Notes: generated by a model from the sequence alone, not told the origin. A stretch of 11,090 nucleotides of DNA from Verrucomicrobiota bacterium (GCA_026397695.1 JAPLUJ010000272.1:10748-21837), one strand, 5' to 3'; positions 1 to 6,710 are shown, counted from the stretch's first letter. A program made the numbers and translations.

Positions 1-308
1 AAGCGCAGGTTGAAACCGGGATAATCAATGAGCAGCAGGACATCCGGCCGGAAGGCTTGCAGAGCTTCTAACATCCGCGCAAAGCGATCCTTGAACCAGC
101 CATATCGTTTCAATACCTCCCACACACCCATCACCGCCGCGTCCTCCACCCAGTCGCACACGCCCGGCCCGGCGACACCCGCCATGGCGGGTCCCCCCAC
201 CCCGCGGATTTCCACGGCAGGTACCATCGTCTTGAGGGAATGCAGCAATCCCGCCGCGTGCGCATCCCCGCTCAACTCCCCCGCCACCACATACAGTCGT
301 TTCGACAT
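1..308 (-). CDS. lpxB: Lipid-A-disaccharide synthase, N-terminal part (runs off window)
   Basis: The first 102 codons of LpxB, the glycosyltransferase that joins UDP-2,3-diacylglucosamine and lipid X into the lipid A disaccharide at the inner face of the inner membrane. The reading begins MSKRLYVVAGELSGDAHAAG. It shows the family's N-terminal G-E-x-S-G-D-x-H motif (residues 10-17), the GVGGPAM segment (36-42), VMGVWEVLKRY (59-69) and a DYPGFNLR segment (95-102) that matches the conserved D-x-P-x-F-N-x-R block. The frame stays open to the window edge, so the catalytic C-terminal half is missing only because the window ends. The ATG at 308-306 puts the Rossmann-like first strand at the very N-terminus, as in known members. 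No clear Shine-Dalgarno sequence precedes it. The gene is divergent from the TPR-like gene across 156 bp. Its presence implies an LPS-type outer membrane. Confidence 0.93.
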   Translation of the reverse strand, partial: MSKRLYVVAGELSGDAHAAGLLHSLKTMVPAVEIRGVGGPAMAGVAGPGVCDWVEDAAVMGVWEVLKRYGWFKDRFARMLEALQAFRPDVLLLIDYPGFNLR

Positions 309-464
309 GCAGCGGCAGACTACCGGCGTCACCTGGCCCTGACCATGAAAAACACCCGCAAGATCCATCGAATCGCAAAAATCGACGCACTTTCTGACTT
401 CTGCATTGATTTCGTCGCCGCAGTCGCTTTGATTGGGTTTTCGCACATCCGTTCACTCCCCGTT

Positions 465-1328
465 ATGCCCGCTGATCTCCAGAAATCTCCCGCGCCTCTC
501 GCAGAAATCGCCCAAGGTCCCAATGCCTTCGAACAATTTCTCGACCGCAATCAGAAAAATCTCATTATTCTGGCTGTGCTCATCGCGGTCGGCGTGGCAG
601 CGCTGGTGGTTTACCGAGGCATCGAAAAAAGCCGCCAGGAAACTGCCGGCGCGGCCCTCAACAAGGCCGAGGACCTCACCACTTTGCAAGCCGTCATCAA
701 CGAACATGCAGGCACCACCGCCGCATCCAGCGCGGCCATCTTGCTGGCGGACCGCCAGTGGACCGATGGCCAGCAAGACGCCGCCATCGAAACCCTCCGC
801 AAATTCATCTCCTCCAATCCGCAACACCCGGCACTTCCCACGGCACAGGCGAGCCTCGGCTCCAAGCTCATGATTCAAGGCAAGTCCGCCGATGCGTCCC
901 GGATTTTCCAGGAGATCGTTGACGACCCGAAAGCCCGTTTCATCGCACCTTACGCCCTCATTTCGCTCGGTGACATCGCCAAGCTGGCCGGCGATCTCGC
1001 AAAGGCCGAAGCTTCCTATAAACGGGTGCAAACCGATTTTTCCGAGAGCAATTTCGCGCAATCCGCCAAGCGGCGAATCGACAACTTGAAGGCCAAACCG
1101 CCCGTCGAAATCGATCCCCCGCCCGCGCCCAAGGCAGACACGCCGCCCGCACCGCCCGCACCACCTGTGCCAACTCCCGCCCCGCCCGCGCCCAAGGCAG
1201 ACACGCCGCCCGCGCCGCCGGCACCAACTCCCGCCCCCGAAGTCCCAACTGTCACTCCACCGCAAGAAACCCGTCCGGAGAGCCGTAGTGAACCCACCGG
1301 AAAAACTCCGGCGGATGCGCAACCCTAA
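465..1328 (+). CDS. Membrane-anchored TPR-like protein with Pro/Ala-rich tail (YfgM-like)
   Basis: A 287-residue protein. Residues 1-30 are a short cytoplasmic stretch. Residues 32-50 are a hydrophobic transmembrane segment followed by a basic flank (RGIEKSR). About residues 60-208 are helical, alanine-rich TPR-like repeats, for example YALISLGDIAKLAGDLAKAE at 163-182. About residues 212-287 are a low-complexity Pro/Ala tail. The order (short N-terminus, one membrane helix, periplasmic TPR region) resembles the YfgM/TPR_21 family, which in E. coli associates with the SecYEG translocon; that function is inferred by architecture only. I chose the ATG at 465. An upstream in-frame ATG at 345 would add 40 residues, including a second hydrophobic patch, that do not fit this family. 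The frame is open back to 240, overlapping lpxB antisense, which is unlikely to be coding. It is followed after 63 bp by a bactofilin gene and may be co-transcribed with it. Confidence 0.8.
   Translation: MPADLQKSPAPLAEIAQGPNAFEQFLDRNQKNLIILAVLIAVGVAALVVYRGIEKSRQETAGAALNKAEDLTTLQAVINEHAGTTAASSAAILLADRQWTDGQQDAAIETLRKFISSNPQHPALPTAQASLGSKLMIQGKSADASRIFQEIVDDPKARFIAPYALISLGDIAKLAGDLAKAEASYKRVQTDFSESNFAQSAKRRIDNLKAKPPVEIDPPPAPKADTPPAPPAPPVPTPAPPAPKADTPPAPPAPTPAPEVPTVTPPQETRPESRSEPTGKTPADAQP
1117..1213 (+). repeat. Two exact 34-bp copies, 63-bp period, in the TPR-protein tail
   Basis: A 34-bp sequence starting ccccgcccgcgcccaaggca occurs exactly at 1117-1150 and again at 1180-1213. The 63-bp offset is a whole number of codons, so each copy encodes the same PPAPKADTPPA peptide. 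It is an in-frame internal duplication that lengthens the Pro/Ala-rich tail, likely a flexible spacer. Confidence 0.9.
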
Positions 1329-1391
1329 CGGATTAGAAATTCCAAGTCGCCCTCTATCTAACATCCAAGCACCTCAAGCACACCCACTACC

Positions 1392-2000
1392 ATGTTCAAG
1401 AAAGTCATTGGCCAAGGCCATATTGAATCCCCCCGCCCCGCTCCATCCCGTCCGGAAATCTATCACCCGGACCCCCTCCCGGTCCCAACACCCGCAGCCC
1501 ACGGAGCACCGGCTGGAGCTCCCCGTTCCACCCCGGTCGCCACGCGCAATGTGCTGTCCTCGGATGTGGAAATAAAGGGCATCGTCAAGTTCACCAATGA
1601 CCTCGTGGTGGACGGAAAAATCGACGGTGAAATTTTCTCCGAGGGCAACCTCATCGTCGGTGAAAACGCCCGTATCAAAGCGGAAGTCAAAACCGCCACG
1701 GTGATCGTTTACGGCAAGGTCCATGGCAATCTCACCGCCACCGACCGGGTCGAACTCAAAGCCAGCGCGGAAGTCGTCGGTGACATCAAGGCCAAGATCC
1801 TTTCCATTGAAGCCGGCGCAATCTTCATCGGTAAATCCACCGTGGGAACCTCCGCCCAAGCGCCCCCCCCAGCCCCCGCCCAAGCCCCTGCCCAGGCCCC
1901 TGCCCAGTCTCAAGCCCAAGCCCCTGCTCAGGGGCAAGCCAAAGGCGTGGTCCCTCCAGGCACGCCGAAGCAAGGGACTCTCGCAGGCACTAACACCTGA
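1392..2000 (+). CDS. Bactofilin (polymer-forming cytoskeletal protein)
   Basis: A 202-residue bactofilin, a class that polymerises without nucleotide into filaments that organise cell-envelope processes at the inner membrane. Residues about 54-149 form the right-handed beta-helix core. It has the typical rung pattern of alternating hydrophobics and glycines, seen in LVVDGKIDGEIFSEGNLIVG (71-90), VYGKVHGNLTA (106-116) and VVGDIKAKILSIEAGAIFIG (128-147). The N-terminus, MFKK, resembles the short membrane-targeting motif described for several bactofilins. Residues 11-53 form a Pro-rich linker, and the tail (about 155-202) is Pro/Ala/Gln-rich with APAQ repeats. Disordered flanks around the beta-helix are normal for the family. 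The ATG at 1392 is preferred because it gives the MF-K start; no Shine-Dalgarno sequence is evident. It sits 63 bp after the TPR gene and 39 bp before a second bactofilin-like gene, so the three probably form an operon. Confidence 0.93.
   Translation: MFKKVIGQGHIESPRPAPSRPEIYHPDPLPVPTPAAHGAPAGAPRSTPVATRNVLSSDVEIKGIVKFTNDLVVDGKIDGEIFSEGNLIVGENARIKAEVKTATVIVYGKVHGNLTATDRVELKASAEVVGDIKAKILSIEAGAIFIGKSTVGTSAQAPPPAPAQAPAQAPAQSQAQAPAQGQAKGVVPPGTPKQGTLAGTNT
1863..1935 (+). repeat. C8 tract plus GCCCCTGCCCAG tandem repeat in the bactofilin tail
   Basis: A run of eight C (1863-1870) is followed by short imperfect repeats. These include two perfect tandem copies of the 12-mer gcccctgcccag at 1884-1907 and a further near-copy up to about 1932. 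They encode the APAQ repeats of the bactofilin tail. The C tract lies just after the beta-helix core, so slippage there would change only the tail. Confidence 0.75.
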
Positions 2001-2039
2001 AGTTGACGATCCAGGATCCGAGATTCAATCCACTTTGCC

Positions 2040-2885
2040 ATGGCCGATGAGCCCCAGCGCCATTGCATCGAGGTGGCATGCCCGGAATGCGGACAACTGC
2101 AACTCGAACCCGCACTCGTGGTTTCCACCCAGTGCCGTGCTTGTCTGGCGAACTTTCAAGTCAGGGACGGCAAAGGCGTGGTGAGAAAACTGCCCGTGAC
2201 ACGTCTCGCGCCACCCCGCAACGAGGCCGATCCTGAACCCGCGCCGTTGCCTCCGAAGCCGCCGGTTGCACGCCGTTTCGGCCCACCCGTCCCGCCTCCC
2301 CGGTCCTTTCTGATGCGCTTGTTCCACCCGGTGAAACCCCCGCGGGAAGTCATTTGCTTCAATTGTGATCATAACTTCACCACGATTGGCGAAGCGCAAT
2401 CCAGCCAGTGTCCGAAGTGTGGCGGCTACGTAAGTCTGCTAGATTACGAGATCACCCAGCCATGGAACCGCCGGATCGAGACCTGCGGCAATGTGGTTAT
2501 CCAGAAATCCGGTTCGGTCACGGGAGCCACGCTGCGTTGCCACCATCTCACGGTCTTGGGTGAACTGGCCGGAGCCGTCGATTGCTCGGGTGATCTCCTC
2601 ATCCGCACTCATGGCAAAATCGTCGGCATCATCCATTGCCGCCACCTCCGCATCGCCAAGGGTGCGCGCGTCGAATTTCTCAATCCCGTCACTGCCACCA
2701 CCGCCACCATCGAGGGGCATGTCCGCGGCCAGATCTCCTGTTCCGGTGCCGTCACTCTCGGCAAACGCGCCCGCCTCCAAGGCCTCGTCCGCACCACGTC
2801 CCTCATCGTCAAACCCGGTGCCCAACACACCGGCACCATTGAAACGATCGCCGCCCCGCCTGCCACAGAACACCCGAATCCCTAA
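2040..2885 (+). CDS. Bactofilin-like protein with two N-terminal zinc ribbons
   Basis: A 281-residue protein with an unusual layout. Zinc ribbon 1 has C14/C17 (CPEC) and C32/C35 (CRAC). A Pro-rich linker spans about 57-103. Zinc ribbon 2 has C106/C109 (CFNC) and C124/C127 (CPKC). A C-terminal beta-helix (about 145-266) has bactofilin-type rungs such as VVIQKSGSVTG, LTVLGELAGAV, LLIRTHGKIVG and VTLGKRARLQG. Zinc ribbons of this kind usually bind protein or nucleic acid, and the beta-helix is expected to self-assemble or co-assemble with bactofilin. In five of about seven rungs a cysteine falls at the same place (C149, C167, C182, C200, C234), often beside His (H168, H169, H202). The start ATG at 2040 leaves 39 bp after the canonical bactofilin gene. 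nadA follows after 48 bp. The role is unknown; a regulator or adaptor of the neighbouring bactofilin filament is an inference. Confidence 0.88.
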   Translation: MADEPQRHCIEVACPECGQLQLEPALVVSTQCRACLANFQVRDGKGVVRKLPVTRLAPPRNEADPEPAPLPPKPPVARRFGPPVPPPRSFLMRLFHPVKPPREVICFNCDHNFTTIGEAQSSQCPKCGGYVSLLDYEITQPWNRRIETCGNVVIQKSGSVTGATLRCHHLTVLGELAGAVDCSGDLLIRTHGKIVGIIHCRHLRIAKGARVEFLNPVTATTATIEGHVRGQISCSGAVTLGKRARLQGLVRTTSLIVKPGAQHTGTIETIAAPPATEHPNP

Positions 2886-2933
2886 CTTCTCGGCTCTTGG
2901 CTCTTCAACCTCCGCTTCGAACCCCACGCTCTC

Positions 2934-3905
2934 ATGGCCGCCGCGCTCGACCTCAAGGAGGAAATCCTCGCCCTCAAAAAGGCCGCAAACGCCGTCATCC
3001 TCGCCCATAACTATCAGACCGGCGACATCCAGGACGTCGCCGACCACGTCGGGGATTCGCTCGGCCTCGCCTATCAGGCGAAAGCCACCCACGCCGACGT
3101 CATCGCGTTCTGCGGCGTCCATTTCATGGCGGAAACCGCCAAAATAGTCAACCCGGGGAAAATCGTCGTGCTGCCCGACAAGGACGCCGGATGCTCGCTC
3201 GAACAAGCATGCCCCGCTGCGGAACTCGCGGCGTTTCTAACGGCCAACGCGGATAGAAACCATTATGTCATCGCCTATATCAATTGCTCCGCAGCCGTCA
3301 AAGCCCTCAGCGACGTCATCTGCACTTCGGGCAACGCCGTGCAAATCGTCAACCAGGCCCCGCCCGACCGGCCTATCCTCTTCGTGCCCGATGAAAACCT
3401 CGGCGCCTGGGTCAGCGAACAAACCGGCCGCAAAATGGACCTCTGGCAAGGTAATTGTTACGTCCACGTCGAGTTCACCCGCGCTTCCATCCAGCGCATC
3501 AAGACCGGGTATCCCGACGCCCTCGTCGTCGCCCATCCGGAATGCACCCGGGCCGTGCGCCTGCTCGCCGACGAAGTTTGCTCAACCGAGAAAATGGTCG
3601 CTTTCTGCAAAAACGCTGCTGTTAGAGACATCATCGTCGTCACCGAGAGCGGCATGCTCCACCGCCTGCGCAAGGAATGCCCGGACAAAAACCTCATCGC
3701 CGGTCCCACGGACCGGTGCGCCTGCGCGGATTGCCGCTATATGAAAATGAACACGCTGCAAAAACTCCGCGATTGTCTCGCCACCCTGCAGCCCCGCGTC
3801 GAAATCGAGGAATCCATCCGCCGTCGCGCCGAAATCCCGCTGCTCCGCATGCTGGAACAATCAAAACAGGGGGCGGTGGCCACAACGGATTCTAACAGTC
3901 CGTAA
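2934..3905 (+). CDS. nadA: Quinolinate synthase NadA
   Basis: A 323-residue NadA, the [4Fe-4S] enzyme that condenses iminoaspartate with dihydroxyacetone phosphate to quinolinate in de novo NAD synthesis (cytosolic). Hallmarks in order: AHNYQTGDIQDVADHVGDSL (24-43), FCGVHFMAETAKI (59-71), LPDKDAGCSLEQACP (80-94), INCSAAVKALSDVICTSGNA (116-135), FVPDENLG (150-157), WQGNCYVHVEF (171-181), HPEC (201-204), TESGML (237-242) and the C-terminal CACADC before MKMNTL (262-274). The expected cluster ligands are C87, C175 and C267. The terminal motif is C-x-C-x-x-C rather than the C-x-x-C-x-x-C of E. coli. The length is typical of the shorter bacterial NadA group. The ATG at 2934 leads directly into the first helix; no Shine-Dalgarno sequence is obvious. 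No nadB or nadC is adjacent. The last 14 bp overlap the opposing remnant ORF. Confidence 0.97.
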   Translation: MAAALDLKEEILALKKAANAVILAHNYQTGDIQDVADHVGDSLGLAYQAKATHADVIAFCGVHFMAETAKIVNPGKIVVLPDKDAGCSLEQACPAAELAAFLTANADRNHYVIAYINCSAAVKALSDVICTSGNAVQIVNQAPPDRPILFVPDENLGAWVSEQTGRKMDLWQGNCYVHVEFTRASIQRIKTGYPDALVVAHPECTRAVRLLADEVCSTEKMVAFCKNAAVRDIIVVTESGMLHRLRKECPDKNLIAGPTDRCACADCRYMKMNTLQKLRDCLATLQPRVEIEESIRRRAEIPLLRMLEQSKQGAVATTDSNSP

Positions 3906-4200
3906 TGACCTTCCTCATCTGCTCGACAACACTCCCTTTGTCGCTACGCACGGCGCTTATTATCCTGTTCTTGCCGAGCGCATCACGGGCTTGCTGCAAC
4001 GACTTCTTGGAGGGTGCCACATTCAGATAGATTTTGTTGCTTGCGTAAAGGTCGCGGTCATCTTGGAACGTGAACCCGATGAAGTAGAGGACTCTCGGCG
4101 TGGACATGATATCGTAGCTGGAAGCGGATTCATCGGCGGAGGATGATTCGTCGCGGGGAACCGGCAATTTCAAGGAAATCTCCGGAAGCCAGGTTTTGGC
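3892..4200 (-). pseudogene. Fragment resembling group II intron reverse transcriptase C-terminal region
   Basis: A short open frame on the minus strand. A stop lies just upstream (4215-4213) and it ends at the TAG at 3894-3892. The central part (about 4089-3970) reads FIGFTFQDDRDLYASNKIYL followed by NVAPSKKSLQQARDALGKN. This resembles the post-palm region of group II intron reverse transcriptases, where a FLG(Y/F)TF...DRDL...YLNV.PSKK..L...R..L pattern leads into the thumb/maturase domain. The catalytic YADD and everything N-terminal to it are absent, and the last 25 residues do not look like domain X. It is therefore at best a truncated, decayed remnant. If it is expressed as a small protein, the possible starts are the ATG at 4107 (about 71 aa) or the TTG at 4173 (93 aa), neither with a convincing ribosome site. 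The similarity is recalled from family patterns, not searched. It could instead be an unrelated small hypothetical gene. Confidence 0.45.
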
Positions 4201-4212
4201 ACGCGGTTTGCT
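4197..4212 (+). promoter_or_regulatory. Sigma-54 (RpoN) promoter of amtB, perfect -24/-12 consensus
   Basis: The sequence TGGCACG-CGGT-TTGCT matches the sigma-54 consensus TGGCACG-N4-TTGC(A/T) at every defined base. The -24 GG is at 4198-4199 and the -12 GC at 4210-4211, exactly 12 bp apart. Transcription would start near 4223, giving a leader of about 65 nt before the amtB ATG at 4288. This rules out the in-frame ATG at 4219. It fits NtrC/RpoN control of ammonium transporters in many bacteria. I did not find a clear NtrC enhancer palindrome upstream. A small inverted repeat (ggaat/attcc, 4235-4248) lies in the predicted leader. Confidence 0.85.
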
Positions 4213-4287
4213 TTACGGATGGTGACACACCCTGGGAATTCACATTCCGGGGATGAAACTAACAACACACCGATTGATCCTACCACC

Positions 4288-5814
4288 ATGACCTCGCACT
4301 ATCTCAAGAAAACAGGGTTGCTCACGGCTGCGGCCATTGCCTTCGCCGCCTTGCCACTGGCGGTTCCCGCATACGGGCAAGATGCGGTCACGCCGCCACC
4401 TCCGACCACCGCAAGCGCCACCCCGGCCGAGGCCGGCGTTGAGCAACGGGTCGCGGACCTTGAGCAATATTTCCAAAACATGGGGGTCGGCGGAACGGGT
4501 GGCACAGCCTGGACATCCAAAATCGCGGGAGTTCCCGGACCCGGGCACAATGGCTGGATGATGACATGCGCCGCGCTGGTATTGTTCATGACGCTTCCCG
4601 GACTGGCGTTGTTCTATGGGGGTCTGGTGCGGAAAAAGAACGTGCTGAGTGTGCTCGCGCAGTGCCTTGGCTGCGCCGGCATGATCACGCTGATCTGGTG
4701 GTCGGTGGGTTACAGTTTGGTGTTCGGCAAGAATTTCGGCTCGCCGTTTTTCGGTGGGTCAGAATATTTCTTCCTCAAGGGGGTCACCAGCGCGCCTAAC
4801 ACCGATTACTGTTACTGGGTGTCGCAAAACGTGTTCGCGATGTACCAATTGATGTTCGCCATCATCACGCCGGCGCTGATCATCGGTGCGATTGCCGAGC
4901 GCATGAAATACACCTCGATCATGTTGTTCATCGCGATCTGGATGTTCGTGGTATATATTCCCATGGCCCACATGGTCTGGGGGATCACCGGACTGATGAA
5001 CGGCGTGTGGAACGCGGATGCCAAGATCACCGCCATGGACTTCGCCGGTGGCACGGTGGTACACATGACCTCCGGTTGGAGCGCGCTGATTCTGTGCATC
5101 ATTCTTGGCAAGCGCCTGGGCTTCGGCAAGGAGAAGATGTCGCCTCACAACATGGTGCTTTGCATGGTCGGCACCGGCATGCTGTGGGTCGGATGGTATG
5201 GCTTCAACGCCGGTTCCGCACTGGCGGCCGACGGCGTTTCCGCCAACGCCTTCATGACCACCACGCTGGCCGCCGCGACGGCGGGTTTTGTCTGGGGCCT
5301 GATTGAAAAAATCATCAAGGGTCAGGCCTCGATCCTGGGCATATGTTCGGGTGTGGTGGCCGGTCTGGTGGTGATCACTCCGGCTTGTGGATTTGTGAAT
5401 GCCACCGGCGCGGTCATCATCGGCGTGCTGGCCGCGATCTTTCCCTATATCTTTGTGATGTATGTGAAAAAGGCTGTCGGCTATGACGACGCACTCGATA
5501 CCTTTGGCGTGCATGCGGTGGGCGGCACCTTGGGTGCCCTGCTGACCGGCATGCTGGCAACCGGCGAAGTGAATGGCAACATCACCACGGCCAACGCGGT
5601 TGCCGTCACTAACGGACTGGCCAAGCGGGTCGCGGAGGGCGGGTTGTTAGGCCAACAAATCATTGCGGTGGGGATCACGTTGGTGATCGCGGTCATTGGC
5701 ACGGTGGTCATCAGCTACATCGTCAAGGCGGTGATCGGGCTGCGTCCGAGTGCTGAAGTGGAGACTGTTGGCCTTGATCTGAGCGAACACGGCGAGGAAG
5801 GCTACGAACTCTGA
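4288..5814 (+). CDS. amtB: Ammonium transporter (Amt/MEP/Rh family)
   Basis: A 508-residue inner-membrane trimeric channel that takes up ammonium. Residues 1-31 are a signal peptide (basic KK, hydrophobic core, cleavage after about PAYG/A). A linker follows with a short helical stretch, VEQRVADLEQYFQNM (51-65). The Amt core starts near residue 85 with GWMMTCAALVLFMTLPGLAL. Diagnostic signatures are DFAGGTVVHMTSG (251-263), with D251 and pore His H259, and DTFGVHAVGGTLGALLTG (404-421), with the second pore His H409. The signal peptide fits the periplasmic N-terminus of the family. I chose the ATG at 4288 over the one at 4219 because it starts the signal peptide and lies inside the predicted sigma-54 transcript. 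No glnK/PII gene is adjacent. A strong terminator follows, so this is probably a single-gene transcript induced by nitrogen limitation. Confidence 0.97.
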   Translation: MTSHYLKKTGLLTAAAIAFAALPLAVPAYGQDAVTPPPPTTASATPAEAGVEQRVADLEQYFQNMGVGGTGGTAWTSKIAGVPGPGHNGWMMTCAALVLFMTLPGLALFYGGLVRKKNVLSVLAQCLGCAGMITLIWWSVGYSLVFGKNFGSPFFGGSEYFFLKGVTSAPNTDYCYWVSQNVFAMYQLMFAIITPALIIGAIAERMKYTSIMLFIAIWMFVVYIPMAHMVWGITGLMNGVWNADAKITAMDFAGGTVVHMTSGWSALILCIILGKRLGFGKEKMSPHNMVLCMVGTGMLWVGWYGFNAGSALAADGVSANAFMTTTLAAATAGFVWGLIEKIIKGQASILGICSGVVAGLVVITPACGFVNATGAVIIGVLAAIFPYIFVMYVKKAVGYDDALDTFGVHAVGGTLGALLTGMLATGEVNGNITTANAVAVTNGLAKRVAEGGLLGQQIIAVGITLVIAVIGTVVISYIVKAVIGLRPSAEVETVGLDLSEHGEEGYEL

Positions 5815-5839
5815 TCTCCCGTATTCCCAAATCCATACG

Positions 5840-5875
5840 CGGACGGGCTGGCAACGGCCCGTCCGTTTTCGTTTG
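5840..5875 (+). terminator. Intrinsic terminator after amtB
   Basis: A 9-bp perfect stem, cggacgggc (5840-5848) with gcccgtccg (5857-5865), is extended inward by a G-U and a G-C pair to a GCAA tetraloop (5851-5854). It is followed directly by the T-rich tail ttttcgttt (5866-5874). It starts 25 bp past the amtB stop codon. Confidence 0.92.
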
Positions 5876-5901
5876 CAGCATTCCCTATGGTAGGTTCCCA
5901 T

Positions 5902-5926
5902 GGGTGTGCAACGTTGCAACTCACCC
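5902..5926. promoter_or_regulatory. Inverted repeat just upstream of coaX (possible operator)
   Basis: A perfect 12-bp palindrome, tgcaacgttgca (5907-5918), is flanked by a second pair of arms, gggtg (5902-5906) and caccc (5922-5926), offset by three bases. It lies 10 bp before the coaX start, where an operator or a small RNA hairpin could act on initiation. No confident -35/-10 pair was found around it, so the function is open. Confidence 0.35.
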
Positions 5927-5936
5927 TTGATAACCC

Positions 5937-6710
5937 ATGGCCTGGCTGCTCATTGACAATTCCAACACGCGCACCAAGTTCGCCCTCGGGGACGCCGCCA
6001 GCCTGCTGGATTGGCGCTGCGGCCTGTCCACGGCGGAGATTGCGCTGGAATCACTCGCGATCCAAACCGCAGGTGTGGAGTTTTCCGCCGTGATGGTGTG
6101 TTCGGTCGTTCCGGCCAAGGCGGCGATCCTCAAGGAATTCTTCGAGCCCCGGTGCCCGGTGCATTTCCTCGGGCCTAACAGCCCGCTGGGATTGGGGATC
6201 GATTACCCGCAGCCCTCGCAGATCGGCGCAGACCGGCTCGCCAACGCCGTGGGCGTGTTGACCCGCCACGGCGTGCCTGCGATTATCATCGACTTCGGCA
6301 CGGCGGTGACCTTCGACGTGGTTTCCGCTGCGCCCGCTTATTGTGGTGGCGTCATCGCGCCAGGTCTGGGGGCCATGTCCGGTTATCTGCCGCGGAACAC
6401 CGCGTTGCTGCCGACAATCCAGTTAGAGGAGCCCGCCACGGCGATCGGCAAATCCACGGTTCATGCGATGCAGGCGGGGGCGGTGTTCGGTTACCGCGGA
6501 TTGGTGAAGGAAATCATCGGCCAAATCCGCCGCGAGCTTTCAGGGCGACCGAAAATCATCGCGACCGGCGGGGATGCGGCACTCATTGCGCGGGGAATCC
6601 CGGAAATCGACGTCGTGGATCCCGACATCACGCTCGACGGCTTGCGCCAAGTGGCGGCCAGGGTTTTTGCGTGCGGCGATTCAGCAGTTGATTTTCAAGG
6701 GCAGGCGTGA
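5937..6710 (+). CDS. coaX: Type III pantothenate kinase CoaX
   Basis: A 257-residue cytosolic kinase of the ASKHA fold that phosphorylates pantothenate, the first step of CoA synthesis. The N-terminal phosphate-binding motif is LLIDNSNTRTKFAL (4-17), where the family usually has D-x-G-N-T; here Gly is replaced by Ser. Also seen are CSVVPA (55-60), YPQPSQIGADRLANA (90-104) with the conserved G-A-D-R, DFGTAVTFDV (119-128), GGVIAPGL (137-144) and ATGGDA (209-214). The length is normal for the family. The start ATG at 5937 places motif 1 at the N-terminus; no Shine-Dalgarno sequence is visible. It lies 71 bp past the amtB terminator and 16 bp before the superoxide dismutase gene, with which it is probably co-transcribed. 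Type III enzymes are not feedback-inhibited by CoA. Confidence 0.95.
   Translation: MAWLLIDNSNTRTKFALGDAASLLDWRCGLSTAEIALESLAIQTAGVEFSAVMVCSVVPAKAAILKEFFEPRCPVHFLGPNSPLGLGIDYPQPSQIGADRLANAVGVLTRHGVPAIIIDFGTAVTFDVVSAAPAYCGGVIAPGLGAMSGYLPRNTALLPTIQLEEPATAIGKSTVHAMQAGAVFGYRGLVKEIIGQIRRELSGRPKIIATGGDAALIARGIPEIDVVDPDITLDGLRQVAARVFACGDSAVDFQGQA

Noticed and set aside
240..464. N-terminal extension of the TPR protein from the ATG at 240 or 345
   Set aside because: The earliest start overlaps lpxB antisense and the extra residues show no family pattern; the ATG at 465 gives the usual short N-terminus before the membrane helix.
453..1364. A 303-codon minus-strand open frame opposite the TPR gene
   Set aside because: Gly/Arg-rich antisense reading of the Pro/Ala repeats; no domain recognisable, and the opposite strand has a membrane helix and TPR-like pattern.
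2494..2502. ggttatcca, resembling a DnaA box, in a region not far from rnpA-yidC, which often lies near oriC
   Set aside because: A single imperfect match inside a coding region, with no cluster of boxes or AT-rich stretch.
4219..4287. Earlier amtB start at 4219
   Set aside because: It lies upstream of the predicted sigma-54 transcription start and would bury the signal peptide behind 23 polar residues.
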